A stretch of 64,000 nucleotides of DNA. Source: Cystobacter fuscus DSM 2262 (GTDB taxonomy: Bacteria > Myxococcota > Myxococcia > Myxococcales > Myxococcaceae). The position numbers were made by a program, and so were the translations under genes. Every line of letters starts with the position of its first letter. The first letter of the stretch is position 1. The DNA is taken from contig NZ_ANAH02000018.1 in the NCBI RefSeq assembly GCF_000335475.2, positions 171,862 to 235,861 of the forward strand. The letters run 5' to 3'. Under the pieces are notes generated by a model. That model worked only from the letters and a program-made list of their open reading frames with translations. It was not told where the DNA came from and made no database searches. Positions 33,729 through 44,021 of this stretch are shown one piece after another.

Positions 33729-36371
33729 CTATGCGTCGCTCGGCCGCCTTCGACGCAGCATCAGACCCAGGACCAGCCCTCCCCACGCCAGCGCGCCTCC
33801 AGGGCCCACGCCACAACCACAGCCCGGCGGGTCCTCCGCCGGCACAACGCACGCCCCCTCACCCACGCACACCCTGGCCTCGGCCGCGGCGCTCCGCCCC
33901 GCGGTGTCGTAGACGACCAGGCGCACCTGGTGCGCGCCAGGACTCAGCGACGTCGTGTCCCACCGGTTGGGCTCGCCCCCGTAATGGTAGGGCCCGGAGG
34001 TCCGCGCATCCGTGCGTTCCAGCACCCCGTCCACATAGAACTCCGCCTTCGTGCAGCCCACGTCGTCCACGCAGTCCCCGAAGAACGCCGCCGTCGCTCC
34101 CGAGACCCGCTCCTCCTGCGTGGGCCGCGTGAGCACCGCGAGCGGCGGCTCGTCCGCCTTCACGAGCACCTGGAAGGACTGTTGCGCGTCCGGAGGGGCC
34201 CCGTTGCTCGCGCTCACCGTCATGTCCACCGTGCCCACGGCCTCCGGCGTCCACACGAGGATGCCCGTGCTGGAGTCGATGACCGGACCCGCCACGCTGC
34301 TCGTCAGCGAGAACGAGGGCGCGGGCAGTCCGTCGGCCACCACCTGATAGCGGTACGGGGCACCCACCACCGCGGAGGTGCCAGGCGTGGACGAGATGAC
34401 CGGGGCCGCGGCGTCATTGTCCCGCACGGTGACGGACACCGTGCGCGCGTCCCCTCCAGCCAGGGCCAGGGTGAGCGTGGCGGAGTCCGCCAGGAAGTCC
34501 ACGTCCTTCGCGGCCGCCACCGTGACGGTCTGCGGAGTGCTCCAGTTGGCCGGACGGAAGGTCAGGGTCTCGGCGCTGGAGACTTTGACATCCGCATCCC
34601 CCGCCGTCCGCACCACCGTGAGCGAGACATTGCTGGAAGGGGCCTTGGAGAGCGCCACCGTCAGGGACGCGGTCTCCTCCTCGTTCAGCGTCAAGGCCGT
34701 GGAGGACAGCACCAGGCGCGCCGTGTTGTCGTCGATGGACGCGACCTGGATCGTCTCGGGGCTCAGCCCGGGTGCGGACACCGTGAAGGCCGCGCTGTCC
34801 GCCGCCGCGTCCGCGTCATCGGCGGCGGCGAGGGTGATGCGCTGAAGCTGGTTCCAGTTGGCCGGTGTGAAGGTGAGTTCCGCGCCGTCCTTCACCGTCA
34901 GATCCGCGTCGCCCGAGGCCCTCGCCACGCGGACGGTGAGCTCCGCGGTGGGCGCCTCGGCCAGCCTCACCGTGAACACGGCTCTGCCGCCCTCGACGAC
35001 TGTCACGTGCAGCGCCGAGACGAGGAGCTTCTGCCCGGACGCGGTGGGCGAGATCCGCCGGAGGGTGCCCGAGGCGACCCCCACGACATACAGCGCGCCA
35101 TCCGGTCCCACGTCCATGTCCACGGCCTGGGTGATGCCGCTGGCCCATGCATCCACGGTGGCCACCGAGCCATCCCCGGCCAGCGTGGCTCGCACCAGCC
35201 TTCCGGAGCCGTAGTCCCCGAAGAGGAGGTTGCCGCGGTAGTCGCTCGGAAAGAGCGTGGAGTCATAGAAGATCCCTCCCGTCAGGGAGCTTCCCAGGGA
35301 CTGCGTCGTCGCGGTGCCCCCGCCACTCGTCGCATCCACCCCCGCCTGCACCGCGGTCCACGTCGTGCCACTCGGGACGCTGGACACGTAGAGTTCCCCG
35401 TTGAAGCTCGTGTCCGTCACGCCGGCCACGGTGATCTTCTCCCCCTTGCGGAAGCCGTGGAGCGCGCTGGTGGTGAAGGTGACGCGGCCCGCGCCGCGCA
35501 CGGCGCCCCCCGCGGTGATGTCGCGCGTGTCCGTGCCGTTGGTGCGGTACTTGATGACCGGGGTGATGTACCCCGCGGGCTGGTTGTTCTCGTAGTCGTC
35601 GTAGCCCGCATGAGCCCCTCTCCTCGTCACGAAGATCTGCTCGTAGCTCGTTCCGACCGTGTTCACCCACAGCGCCCCGGTGCCCGGTTGGAAGGTGAAG
35701 GTAAAGGGATCGCGGAAGCCGCGCGCCCAGATGTACTCGTTGTTGGGGCCCACCCCATCATTGAAGGGGTTGTCATTGGCGGGAGTGCCGTCCAGATTGG
35801 CCCGGCTCACCTTGGACGCCATCGAGGTGAGATCCGCGTCCACACCCGCGCCCGTGCCCAGATCTCCGATGGCCCAGTACAGCTTTCCATCCGGGCCGAA
35901 ACCGATCGCTCCGCCGTTATGGTTCTGCTGGGCGGTCGGCAGGTAGTCGACGAGCACCGTGCGCGCCGTACCCACTCCGTTGGCGTCCGTATAGCGGATG
36001 ATCTGCTGCTTGGAGCCGGTGGCCGTGATGAACAGGTAGACGTAGCGGTTGACGGTGTAGTTCGGATCGAACGCCATCCCGAGGAGGCCACACTCCGCGG
36101 AGGTGTAGACGCTCTCCGTGGTGAACACGGAGGTGACCAGCTTCGCGTCCTGCACGACGAGCGCCCCATCGCGCATCACCGCGACGAGCACCTGGCCGTT
36201 CTTGTTGGTGATGAAGAGCCGCCCCGAGCCATCGGGTGCCCAGGCCAGTCCCGTCGCGGGGGTCAGGGCCGAAGAGGTGTACGCCGTCTCCTGGAAGCCA
36301 GTGGGGACCGCGGCCAGCACGGGCGACGCCAGGAGCCCCAGCAGGAGCAGATGAGAGCGGAACGAGAGCAT
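33729..36371 (-). CDS. sugar-dehydrogenase-like beta-propeller with Calx-beta repeats and MYXO-CTERM-like tail
   Basis: The 880-residue secreted protein has a signal peptide (LLLLGLLASPVLA) and a PQQ/sorbosone-dehydrogenase-like propeller. Propeller landmarks are LAWAPDGSGRLFITNKNG, NHNGGAIGFGPDGKLYWAIG and ARGFRDPFTFTF. An inserted domain lies near residues 310-365. Two Calx-beta-like or related repeats follow (TFTPANWNQLQRITL and TFRPANWSTPQTVTV). An Ig-like putative domain and a PAPA-type beta-sandwich come after them. The end, GCGCGVGPGGALAWGG then a hydrophobic helix and RRRR, is a MYXO-CTERM sorting tail that anchors proteins to the cell surface in myxobacteria. An oxidoreductase or an adhesin role is possible. 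Confidence 0.85.
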   Translation of the reverse strand: MLSFRSHLLLLGLLASPVLAAVPTGFQETAYTSSALTPATGLAWAPDGSGRLFITNKNGQVLVAVMRDGALVVQDAKLVTSVFTTESVYTSAECGLLGMAFDPNYTVNRYVYLFITATGSKQQIIRYTDANGVGTARTVLVDYLPTAQQNHNGGAIGFGPDGKLYWAIGDLGTGAGVDADLTSMASKVSRANLDGTPANDNPFNDGVGPNNEYIWARGFRDPFTFTFQPGTGALWVNTVGTSYEQIFVTRRGAHAGYDDYENNQPAGYITPVIKYRTNGTDTRDITAGGAVRGAGRVTFTTSALHGFRKGEKITVAGVTDTSFNGELYVSSVPSGTTWTAVQAGVDATSGGGTATTQSLGSSLTGGIFYDSTLFPSDYRGNLLFGDYGSGRLVRATLAGDGSVATVDAWASGITQAVDMDVGPDGALYVVGVASGTLRRISPTASGQKLLVSALHVTVVEGGRAVFTVRLAEAPTAELTVRVARASGDADLTVKDGAELTFTPANWNQLQRITLAAADDADAAADSAAFTVSAPGLSPETIQVASIDDNTARLVLSSTALTLNEEETASLTVALSKAPSSNVSLTVVRTAGDADVKVSSAETLTFRPANWSTPQTVTVAAAKDVDFLADSATLTLALAGGDARTVSVTVRDNDAAAPVISSTPGTSAVVGAPYRYQVVADGLPAPSFSLTSSVAGPVIDSSTGILVWTPEAVGTVDMTVSASNGAPPDAQQSFQVLVKADEPPLAVLTRPTQEERVSGATAAFFGDCVDDVGCTKAEFYVDGVLERTDARTSGPYHYGGEPNRWDTTSLSPGAHQVRLVVYDTAGRSAAAEARVCVGEGACVVPAEDPPGCGCGVGPGGALAWGGLVLGLMLRRRRPSDA

Positions 36372-36492
36372 GGCGCCATCGTACGCGCTCGAATCACCGC
36401 TCGGGCAGACCCTGAATGCCCGAGAACGGTGGGTGCCCCCGTGCATGGGTGCACGGTCGCGGGCCTCGAGGGACCGAGGGGCACGAGGGCCC

Positions 36493-37143
36493 TCACTTCA
36501 GCAGCGGAGCCAGCGCGGGCCAGACATGGTCGCGCAGCTTGGGCTGCACGGCGGCGACGGGGTGGATGTTGTCGGACTGGAAGGAGGCGCGCTCCATGGC
36601 AATGGGCTCCAGCAGGAACGGGAGCAGGGACACCTTGTGCGCCTCGGCCACGGCTCGGTAGTTGGCCGCGAAGCCCTCCGTGTAGGCCTTGCCCAGGTTG
36701 GGCGGCATGCGCATGCCCACCAGCAACACCCGGGCTCCAGAGGCCTTGGCCGCGCTCACCAGCTTCTCCAGGTTGGCCCGGGTCTGCTTGAGCGACAGGC
36801 CCCGCAGCCCGTCGTTGCCACCCAGGGCGATGACCACCACCGCTGGCTGGTTGCGCGCGAGCTCTCCTTCGATTCGCGCGGCTCCGCCCGCGGTGGTTTC
36901 TCCACTGACGCTGGCGTTCACCACCCGCCATCCAGGCGTCTGCCTGGCCATCTGCTCGGCGGTCAGCGCCACCCAGCCCTCCTCCGGCGCGAGCCCGTAG
37001 GCGGCGGACAGCGAGTCCCCCATCACCAGCACCGTCCGCGCGGGCCCGGCCTCCGCGACCGGTGCTCCCAGCGTGGCCAGTCCCATGGCCAGTGTCATCA
37101 CCAGATAACCGAGCACACCGACGGTCCGGGTGCGCTCCCTCAT
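36493..37143 (-). CDS. tesA: arylesterase/thioesterase of the TesA SGNH family
   Basis: The 216-residue product starts at MRERTRTVGVLGY with AGGAT upstream and has a signal peptide ending in APVAEA. The SGNH blocks are clear: VLVMGDSLSAAYGL (nucleophile Ser), SVSGETTAGG (Gly), ALGGNDGLRG (Asn) and SDNIHPVAAVQ (Asp-x-x-His). TesA hydrolyses acyl-CoA, aryl esters and lysophospholipids in the periplasm. It is divergent from an ybbA-ybbP pair, exactly as in enterobacteria, which supports orthology. Confidence 0.93.
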   Translation of the reverse strand: MRERTRTVGVLGYLVMTLAMGLATLGAPVAEAGPARTVLVMGDSLSAAYGLAPEEGWVALTAEQMARQTPGWRVVNASVSGETTAGGAARIEGELARNQPAVVVIALGGNDGLRGLSLKQTRANLEKLVSAAKASGARVLLVGMRMPPNLGKAYTEGFAANYRAVAEAHKVSLLPFLLEPIAMERASFQSDNIHPVAAVQPKLRDHVWPALAPLLK

Positions 37144-37232
37144 GTATCCTTGCCTCATCCGCTGCAACTCCTCCGGGCCGCCGTTACAAGCCTGCTCCGC
37201 GAGCAGACGCTCCGCTGACGAAGAACCCCAAT

Positions 37233-37960
<728 letters not shown>

Positions 37961-37964
<4 letters not shown>

Positions 37965-40489
37965 GACTGCTCAAGATGGCCTGGCGCCAGCTGCGCCGTG
38001 ACTTCGCCGCCGGAGAGCTGCGCATCCTGCTCGCCGCCCTGGTGCTCGCGGTGTTGGCCGTGACGGCCATCGGCTTCGTCACCGACCGCGCCGAGCGCGC
38101 GCTGGCGCTCGAGGCCAACCGGCTGCTCGGCGGAGATGCGGTGGTACTCGGCGACACGCCCCTCGATGGGGTGGTGCGCGAGGCGGCGAAGGCGCCCGGG
38201 CTGCGACGCACCGAGACGCAGGAGCTGCCCAGCATGATCCGGGTCGGCGACGCGGACGATGAGCGGCTCAAGCTCGGAGAGCTCCGAGCGCTCGGGGAGG
38301 GCTTTCCCCTGCGGGGCCGCTTCCGCATCGTGGACTCGGTGGGCGGCCCCGAGCGCGACGCCACGGGCATTCCCGAGCAGGGCAGTGTGTGGTTGAGCCG
38401 CGCTGGCGCGGACGCGCTGGATGCCAGACTGGGGGACATGATTGGCATTGGCGAGTCGCAGCTGCGGCTCTCCGCGCTGGTGGTGCAGGAACCGGACGCG
38501 GCGATCGACTACTTCAACATCGCGCCCCGGGTGTTCCTCAACCTCGCCGACCTGCCCGCGACGGGGCTGGTGCAGGAGGGCAGCCGGCTGCGCTACCGCC
38601 TGGTGGTGGCCGGAGAGCCGGACGCGGTGGAGCGCTTCGTGCGCACCGCCCGTGAGGGGCTCGCGCGAGGCCAGCGCCTGGAGACGGTGAAGGACGCGCG
38701 TCCGGAGATGCGCTCCGCGCTCGACAGGGCCGACCGCTTCTTGAGCCTGGCGGCGTTGGTGTCGGTGGTGCTGGCGGCGGTGGCGGTGGCCATGGCGGCG
38801 CGCCGGCACAGCGAGCGGCACCTGTCGAGCACCGCGGTGATGCGGTGTCTGGGCGCGAGCCAGCGCACGCTGGTGGCCACCCACGGGGGCGAGCTGCTCC
38901 TCGCCGGCCTCATCGCGAGCTCCATCGGCGTCCTGCTCGCCTTCTTCCTGCAGTGGCTGGTGGGCAGGTGGCTCGCCGACGCGCTGAAGCTGGACATTCC
39001 GGCGGCCGGCTGGGTGCCGGCGGTGCAGGGGTATGGGGTGGGACTGGTGGTCCTGCTGACCTTCGGTGCACCCCCCATCCTCGCGCTGCGCCGGGTGCCC
39101 GCGCTGCGCGTGTTGCGCAGGGATCTCGATCGCACCGAGCCGAGCTCCTGGCTGGTGGGGCTCGCGGGCGTGGCGGGGCTGGTCGCGCTGCTGTGGTGGA
39201 AGGCCGGCTCGGCGGGGCTGGCGCTCGCGATGCTCCTCGGCATCGTCGCCACGCTGGGCGTGCTGGCCACCCTGGCGTGGGGGCTCATCTCCGTCGTGCG
39301 GCGACTGCGCTCGCGGCTGCGCGGGAGCCTGCGCTACGGGCTGGCCAATGTGAGCCGGCGCGCGGCCACCAGCGTCGCGCAGGTGTCGGCGCTCGGCCTG
39401 GGGTTGATGGCGTTGCTGCTGCTCACCTTCGTGCGCACCGACCTGCTCGACCGCTGGCAGGTGGCGCTCGCCAGGGAGGCCCCCAACCGCTTCATCGTCA
39501 ACGTGCAGGAGGATCAGCTCGAGCCGGTGCGTGCGTTCATGGCCGAGCGGGGATTGCTCCCTCCGGACCTCTTCCCCATGGTGCGCGGCCGCCTGGTGGC
39601 GCACAACGGCGAGCCGGTGAAGGCCACGCCCGCCGAGGGGACCGCCAACACCGAGGAGGAGCGTCGCGGGCAGTGGCGGAGGGAGCGCGAGTACAACCTC
39701 TCCAGCGTCACCACGCTTCGCGACGACAACCGCGTTACCGCGGGCACGTTCTGGGGACCGCGGCCCGCGGAGAAGCCGGAGCTCTCCGTGGAGGAGGGCT
39801 TCGCCTCCTCGATGGGCTGGAAGCTTGGAGACCGCGTGGCCTTCGACATCGCGGGCCAGCGGCTCGAGGCCACCGTCACCAGCCTGCGCGAGGTGGAGTG
39901 GGAGAGCTTCCGGCCGAACTTCATCGTGCTGGTGTCGCCGGGCTCGCTCACGGGCTATGCGGCCAGCTACATCACCGCGATGCACGTGCCCCCCGAGCGC
40001 ACGCGCTTCACCGCGGAGCTGGTGTCCCGCTTCCCCAACCTCTCGGTGGTGGATGTGGATGCGATGCTCAAGCAGGTGCGTGGCACCGCGGACCAGGTCT
40101 CCACCGTGGTGGAAGTGGTGTTCTACTTCTCGCTGCTCGCGGGCCTGCTGGTGCTGATGGCCGCGGTCAGCGCCAGCCAGGACGAGCGCCTGCTGGAAGG
40201 TGGCGTGATGCGGGTGCTGGGCGGCAGCCGCCGGCAGTTGCGGCTCGCGCAGGCCTCGGAGTTCGCGGCCATTGGCCTCTTGTCGGGCCTCACCGCGGCG
40301 TTCGCCGCCTCCGTCCTGGCGGGAGTCATCGCCACGCAGGTGTTCGAACTGCCATGGCAGGCGGACTGGCGGCTGGTGGGAGTGGGGGGCGGGCTGGGGG
40401 TGCTCGCGGCGGTGAGCGCGGGCATGTTCGCCACCCGGCGGGTACTGGACGCGCCGCCCTCGGTGACACTGCGCGAGTTGCAGGGCTGA
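37961..40489 (+). CDS. ybbP: YbbP-type FtsX-like ABC permease
   Basis: The 842-residue protein has ten predicted membrane helices in the YbbP layout: an N-terminal helix (ILLAALVLAVLAVTAIGFVT), a large periplasmic MacB_PCD-like domain, two FtsX permease units and a second periplasmic domain. Landmarks are RAERALALEANRLLGGDAVV, SERHLSSTAVMRCLGASQRT and the late VMRVLGGSRRQLRLAQASEF. It forms the transporter with YbbA. It is immediately coupled to ybbA. Confidence 0.93.
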
Positions 40490-40532
40490 GCGCGGGGGGC
40501 TCGGCTCCTGGCCAGTCCCCTCATCCCGCGCC

Positions 40533-42233
40533 TCAGAAGAAGGACGCCATGTCCCGGTACACCTGGACGATGTCCTCCACGCCCCCCTTCGCGCTGGAGC
40601 CCCTGGCCGCCTCGGCGATGCGCTCGAGCACCTTGCCCTCGGCGTCTTCGCCGTAGGCGATGGTGAAGATGCGCACCGGGTTCTCCCCGCTCGAAGTGTT
40701 CAGGCCCTGCTCCAGGTCCCCCAGAGTGAGGGGGCTGCTATCGTCCATGCCGTCCGTCATCACCACCACGGCGTGGATCTTCCCCGGCTCCTTCCGCGCC
40801 CGCTCCCGAGCGAGCAGGTAGGCGGTCCGCGTGGCCGAATAGAGGGCCGTGCCCCCGTCGGCGATGATGTTGTCGATGCGGCCGAGCAGCTCCGCGCGGC
40901 CCTTGCCGAGCACCATCGGCCCCAGGGGCGGGTACACGTTGTTGTCGAAGAGGACGAGCGTCACCTCGTCCCGGTCCGACAGCGACTCCAGGAAGCGCTT
41001 CGCCCCCACCTTGGCCTCGGTGAGCGGGCGGCCCGTCATGCTGCCGGACTTGTCGAAGACGAAGGTGACGTCCGTGGGCTTCTTCGTCTCGCGCCACACG
41101 GCCAGCAGCTTCTCCAGCACGTCCGCGCCGGGCACCTCCAGCAGCGTCCGCGGCTGCTTGGGATCCGCGCCGTGCGCCGCGTCCACCGGCGCGGTGATCG
41201 CCACCGCCGGGTCCGCCGGACGGAAGCCCAGCGCCAGCGCGCGCTCCTGTGCCGGCCGCGCCTTGAGGAAGGCCATGAAGGCCCGCGCCGCCTCGCGCTC
41301 CTCGGAGCCCACCCAGTCCGCGTCCAGCACCGCGTACGGATGATCCGACCAGAAGGTGCCCTCCACCGGGTAGATGGACACCAGCGGGAACGGCGCGTCC
41401 GTCCGCTTGCCGTGGGATTCGATGACCAGGTTCTCGTACAGCACCGCCGCCGACAGGTAGCCCGGCCCCCGCTGCAACATCTTGTCCGAGAAGAAGCCGG
41501 TGGACTTGCCGTAGTGCACCACCGTGCCCTCGATCTCCGTCATGAGCGCCTTCGTCTTCTTGCCCTCCACGTCCGCCACCGTCAGCCCGCGCGTCTTGCC
41601 CGAGCCCGCGTAGGCCTCGGCCAGCACCGACAGCAGGCCCGAGTTGGAGGAGTCCGGGTGGGTGTGGCCCAGCTTGAAGCGGCCCCACTCGGGGTGCCCG
41701 TACGCGCCCCAGCCCCGCTTGTCCGCCGCCACCTTCATCAGGTCCGCCCAGCCCAGGGTCCTGCCCGGCCAGCCCAGCGCCTCCGCCATGGGCTTCCACA
41801 TGGCGATGACGATGGGCGAGAGCAGCAGCGGCTCGCCCTCGCCCACCACCGGCGTCGTCTTGCCCCTGGACGTCATCCACGCGTTGTTGAGCAGCGGCAG
41901 GTACGCGCTGGAGGCCGGGCTGTAGACGTGCGCCCGGAGCTTGCCGGAGACGATGTCCTGCACCGCCTCGCCCGAGCCCATCGCCCGGCCCTCCACCCGG
42001 ATGGGCCGGCCCGACTTCGTCTTCGCTCCGCTCCGTTCGAAGGCCCGTGACTGCTCCTCGAACCAGCTCTTCTTCTCACTGCCGTAGGCCACCGTCAGCA
42101 CCACGGACTGCGCGCCGCTCGCCCCCTGGGGCTTGCGCGTGGCCTCGGGTGGACTGGATGTTCCCTGGCTGGACTCCTTGCATGCGGCCAGCAACATCAC
42201 CACCGCGAGCACTCCCCACCGCAGCTTCCACAT
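40533..42233 (-). CDS. lipoprotein fusing a solute-binding domain to a VWA domain
   Basis: The 566-residue product has a lipobox MLLAAC at residue 18. Residues 40-330 are an extracellular solute-binding type 2 fold (LTVAYGSEKKSWFEEQSRAF, then GWGAYGHPEWGRFKLGHTHP and SNSGLLSVLAEAY). Residues 390-566 form a von Willebrand A domain with the MIDAS triad starting in VTFVFDKSGSMTG, plus a later Thr and Asp in VVVMTDGMDD. Such proteins are known in several bacterial groups and may present a ligand-controlled adhesive VWA face. No ABC permease lies nearby. It converges on ybbP. Confidence 0.9.
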   Translation of the reverse strand: MWKLRWGVLAVVMLLAACKESSQGTSSPPEATRKPQGASGAQSVVLTVAYGSEKKSWFEEQSRAFERSGAKTKSGRPIRVEGRAMGSGEAVQDIVSGKLRAHVYSPASSAYLPLLNNAWMTSRGKTTPVVGEGEPLLLSPIVIAMWKPMAEALGWPGRTLGWADLMKVAADKRGWGAYGHPEWGRFKLGHTHPDSSNSGLLSVLAEAYAGSGKTRGLTVADVEGKKTKALMTEIEGTVVHYGKSTGFFSDKMLQRGPGYLSAAVLYENLVIESHGKRTDAPFPLVSIYPVEGTFWSDHPYAVLDADWVGSEEREAARAFMAFLKARPAQERALALGFRPADPAVAITAPVDAAHGADPKQPRTLLEVPGADVLEKLLAVWRETKKPTDVTFVFDKSGSMTGRPLTEAKVGAKRFLESLSDRDEVTLVLFDNNVYPPLGPMVLGKGRAELLGRIDNIIADGGTALYSATRTAYLLARERARKEPGKIHAVVVMTDGMDDSSPLTLGDLEQGLNTSSGENPVRIFTIAYGEDAEGKVLERIAEAARGSSAKGGVEDIVQVYRDMASFF

Positions 42234-42597
42234 CCGGACGGTCCTCCCCTCGGGCACCTTCGCCACGACTGTGTGACGCGGCGCCGCCGCCCTCTCAACC
42301 GTCCACGACTCACCTCACCTGCTTCTTGCGCGCGCGTGACGGGTTCGTCACACAGGCTTGCGCCACTCGCGTGTCAGGGCGTTGCCTTGTCATGGAGATG
42401 GGTCAGCCCACCTTCCGATGGGTTTTACTTTGACGGCAGGACGTGCCGTCCGATCCCAATCCCCTGAGCTGAACCCAGGCCGTCCCGTGCGGTTCGCGGA
42501 TGTCAACGGCGACAGAGGCGCTCCGCGTGGATTGTTGCCGGGCCACCGGGAGCCCCGATCACGCGTCATGCCCTTGGTCTGATATGCCTACCTGTGT
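42234..42597. promoter_or_regulatory. promoter region of the DAHP synthase gene with an inverted repeat
   Basis: No gene is seen. GACGGCA (42432-42438) and TGCCGTC (42444-42450) are a perfect inverted repeat with a five-base spacer, next to a TTTTACTTTGA stretch that could be part of a promoter. It may be an operator for the aromatic-pathway gene; no regulator gene lies near. Confidence 0.4.
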
Positions 42598-43965
42598 ATG
42601 AGCATCTGGTCCCCCAGTTCCTGGAAGACGAAGCCCATCACCCAAGACGTCCGCTACGAGGAGCCGAAGGAGGTCGAGGACGTCGTCGCGGCGCTCGGCC
42701 GCCTGCCTCCACTGGTCACCTCCTGGGAGGTGGAGCGGCTGCGAGAGCTGCTGGCGGAGGCCCAGCAGGGCCGCCGCTTCCTGCTGCAGGGCGGAGACTG
42801 CGCCGAGTCGCTCTCCGACTGCCGCTCGGACATCATCACCAACCGGCAGAAGATCATCCTGCAGATGTCGCTGGTGCTCATCCACGGGGGGCACCGGCCC
42901 GTCATCCGGGTGGGACGCATCGCCGGCCAGTACGCCAAGCCGCGCTCCAAGCCCACGGAAGTTCGCGGGGGCGTGGAGCTGCCCAGCTACTTCGGGGACC
43001 TGGTCAACCGGCCGGAGTTCACTCCCGAGGCGCGGCGAGCGGACCCGAAGTTGCTGCTGGCCTGCTACCACCACGCGGCGATGACGCTCAACTTCGTGCG
43101 CTCGCTGAGCGACGGTGGCTTCGCCGACGTGCACCACCCCGAGTACTGGGACCTGAGCTTCTTCCGGCAGGCCGCCGTGCCGGGCGAGCTGCGCGAGGAG
43201 TACGAGCAGACCACCCGCAAGCTCAGCGAGGCCCTGCGCTTCATGGAGGCCCTGGGCGAGCGCACCGTGGCGGACCTCACCCGTGTGGACTTCTACACCA
43301 GCCACGAGGGCCTCAACCTCCACTACGAATCGGCCCAGACACGCCAGGTGCCGTGGCGCGAGGGCTGGTACGATCTGACGACGCACCTGCCGTGGATTGG
43401 CGAGCGCACCCGGGCCCTGGACGGGGCGCACGTGGAGTTCTTCCGCGGCATCCGCAACCCGGTGGGGGTGAAGCTGGGCCCCAGCGTGTCTCCCGAGGAC
43501 GCCGTGCGCCTGGCCGAGGCGCTCAACCCGGACAACGAGCCGGGCAAACTCGTGCTCATCACCCGCATGGGCGCCCAGAAGGTGGCGGACGCGCTCCCCC
43601 GGGTGGTGGAGGCCATGCGGCGGGCGGGCCGGCTCGTGCTGTGGGTGTGCGATCCGATGCACGGCAACACCGTGAGCACCTCCTCCGGCATCAAGACGCG
43701 CAACTTCCAGGACGTGCTGCGCGAGGTGGAGCAGAGCTTCGACGTGCACGAGAAGCTCGGCTCCTACCTGGGTGGGGTGCACTTCGAGCTCACGGGCGAG
43801 GACGTCACCGAGTGCGTGGGCGGTGCCGTGGGCATCACCGAGCAGGACCTGGAGCGCAACTACGCCACCCTGTGCGATCCGCGGCTCAACTACCGGCAGG
43901 CGCTGGAGATGAGCTTCCACATCGCCCGGCGCATGAGCCGCCTTCCCCGCGCGCCCCGGCCCTGA
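42598..43965 (+). CDS. aroF: class II 3-deoxy-7-phosphoheptulonate (DAHP) synthase
   Basis: The 455-residue enzyme condenses phosphoenolpyruvate with erythrose 4-phosphate, the first step of the shikimate pathway. Typical class II landmarks are LQGGDCAESLSDCRSDII (metal-ligand Cys), RVGRIAGQYAKPRSKPTE (PEP site), EGLNLHYESAQTR, then ITRMGAQKV, WVCDPMHGNT and GGVHFELTGEDVTECVGG. All are present and the length is normal. The start is the ATG of MSIWSPSSWKTKP. It appears monocistronic; no shikimate neighbours are seen. Confidence 0.96.
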   Translation: MSIWSPSSWKTKPITQDVRYEEPKEVEDVVAALGRLPPLVTSWEVERLRELLAEAQQGRRFLLQGGDCAESLSDCRSDIITNRQKIILQMSLVLIHGGHRPVIRVGRIAGQYAKPRSKPTEVRGGVELPSYFGDLVNRPEFTPEARRADPKLLLACYHHAAMTLNFVRSLSDGGFADVHHPEYWDLSFFRQAAVPGELREEYEQTTRKLSEALRFMEALGERTVADLTRVDFYTSHEGLNLHYESAQTRQVPWREGWYDLTTHLPWIGERTRALDGAHVEFFRGIRNPVGVKLGPSVSPEDAVRLAEALNPDNEPGKLVLITRMGAQKVADALPRVVEAMRRAGRLVLWVCDPMHGNTVSTSSGIKTRNFQDVLREVEQSFDVHEKLGSYLGGVHFELTGEDVTECVGGAVGITEQDLERNYATLCDPRLNYRQALEMSFHIARRMSRLPRAPRP

Positions 43966-44021
43966 AGACCCGGGCTCCCCTGTCGGTGGAGCCGGGCCTC
44001 CCGCGTCATACGGGGTGAAGC

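Noticed and set aside
33687..36791. A 1034-codon plus-strand open frame opposite the MYXO-CTERM protein
   Set aside because: The minus-strand product has a signal peptide, domains and sorting tail. The plus frame is an Arg/Gly/His-rich shadow.
42273..42467. A 64-codon ORF upstream of the DAHP synthase as a leader peptide
   Set aside because: It lacks a run of aromatic codons, a ribosome site and an attenuator-like hairpin series.
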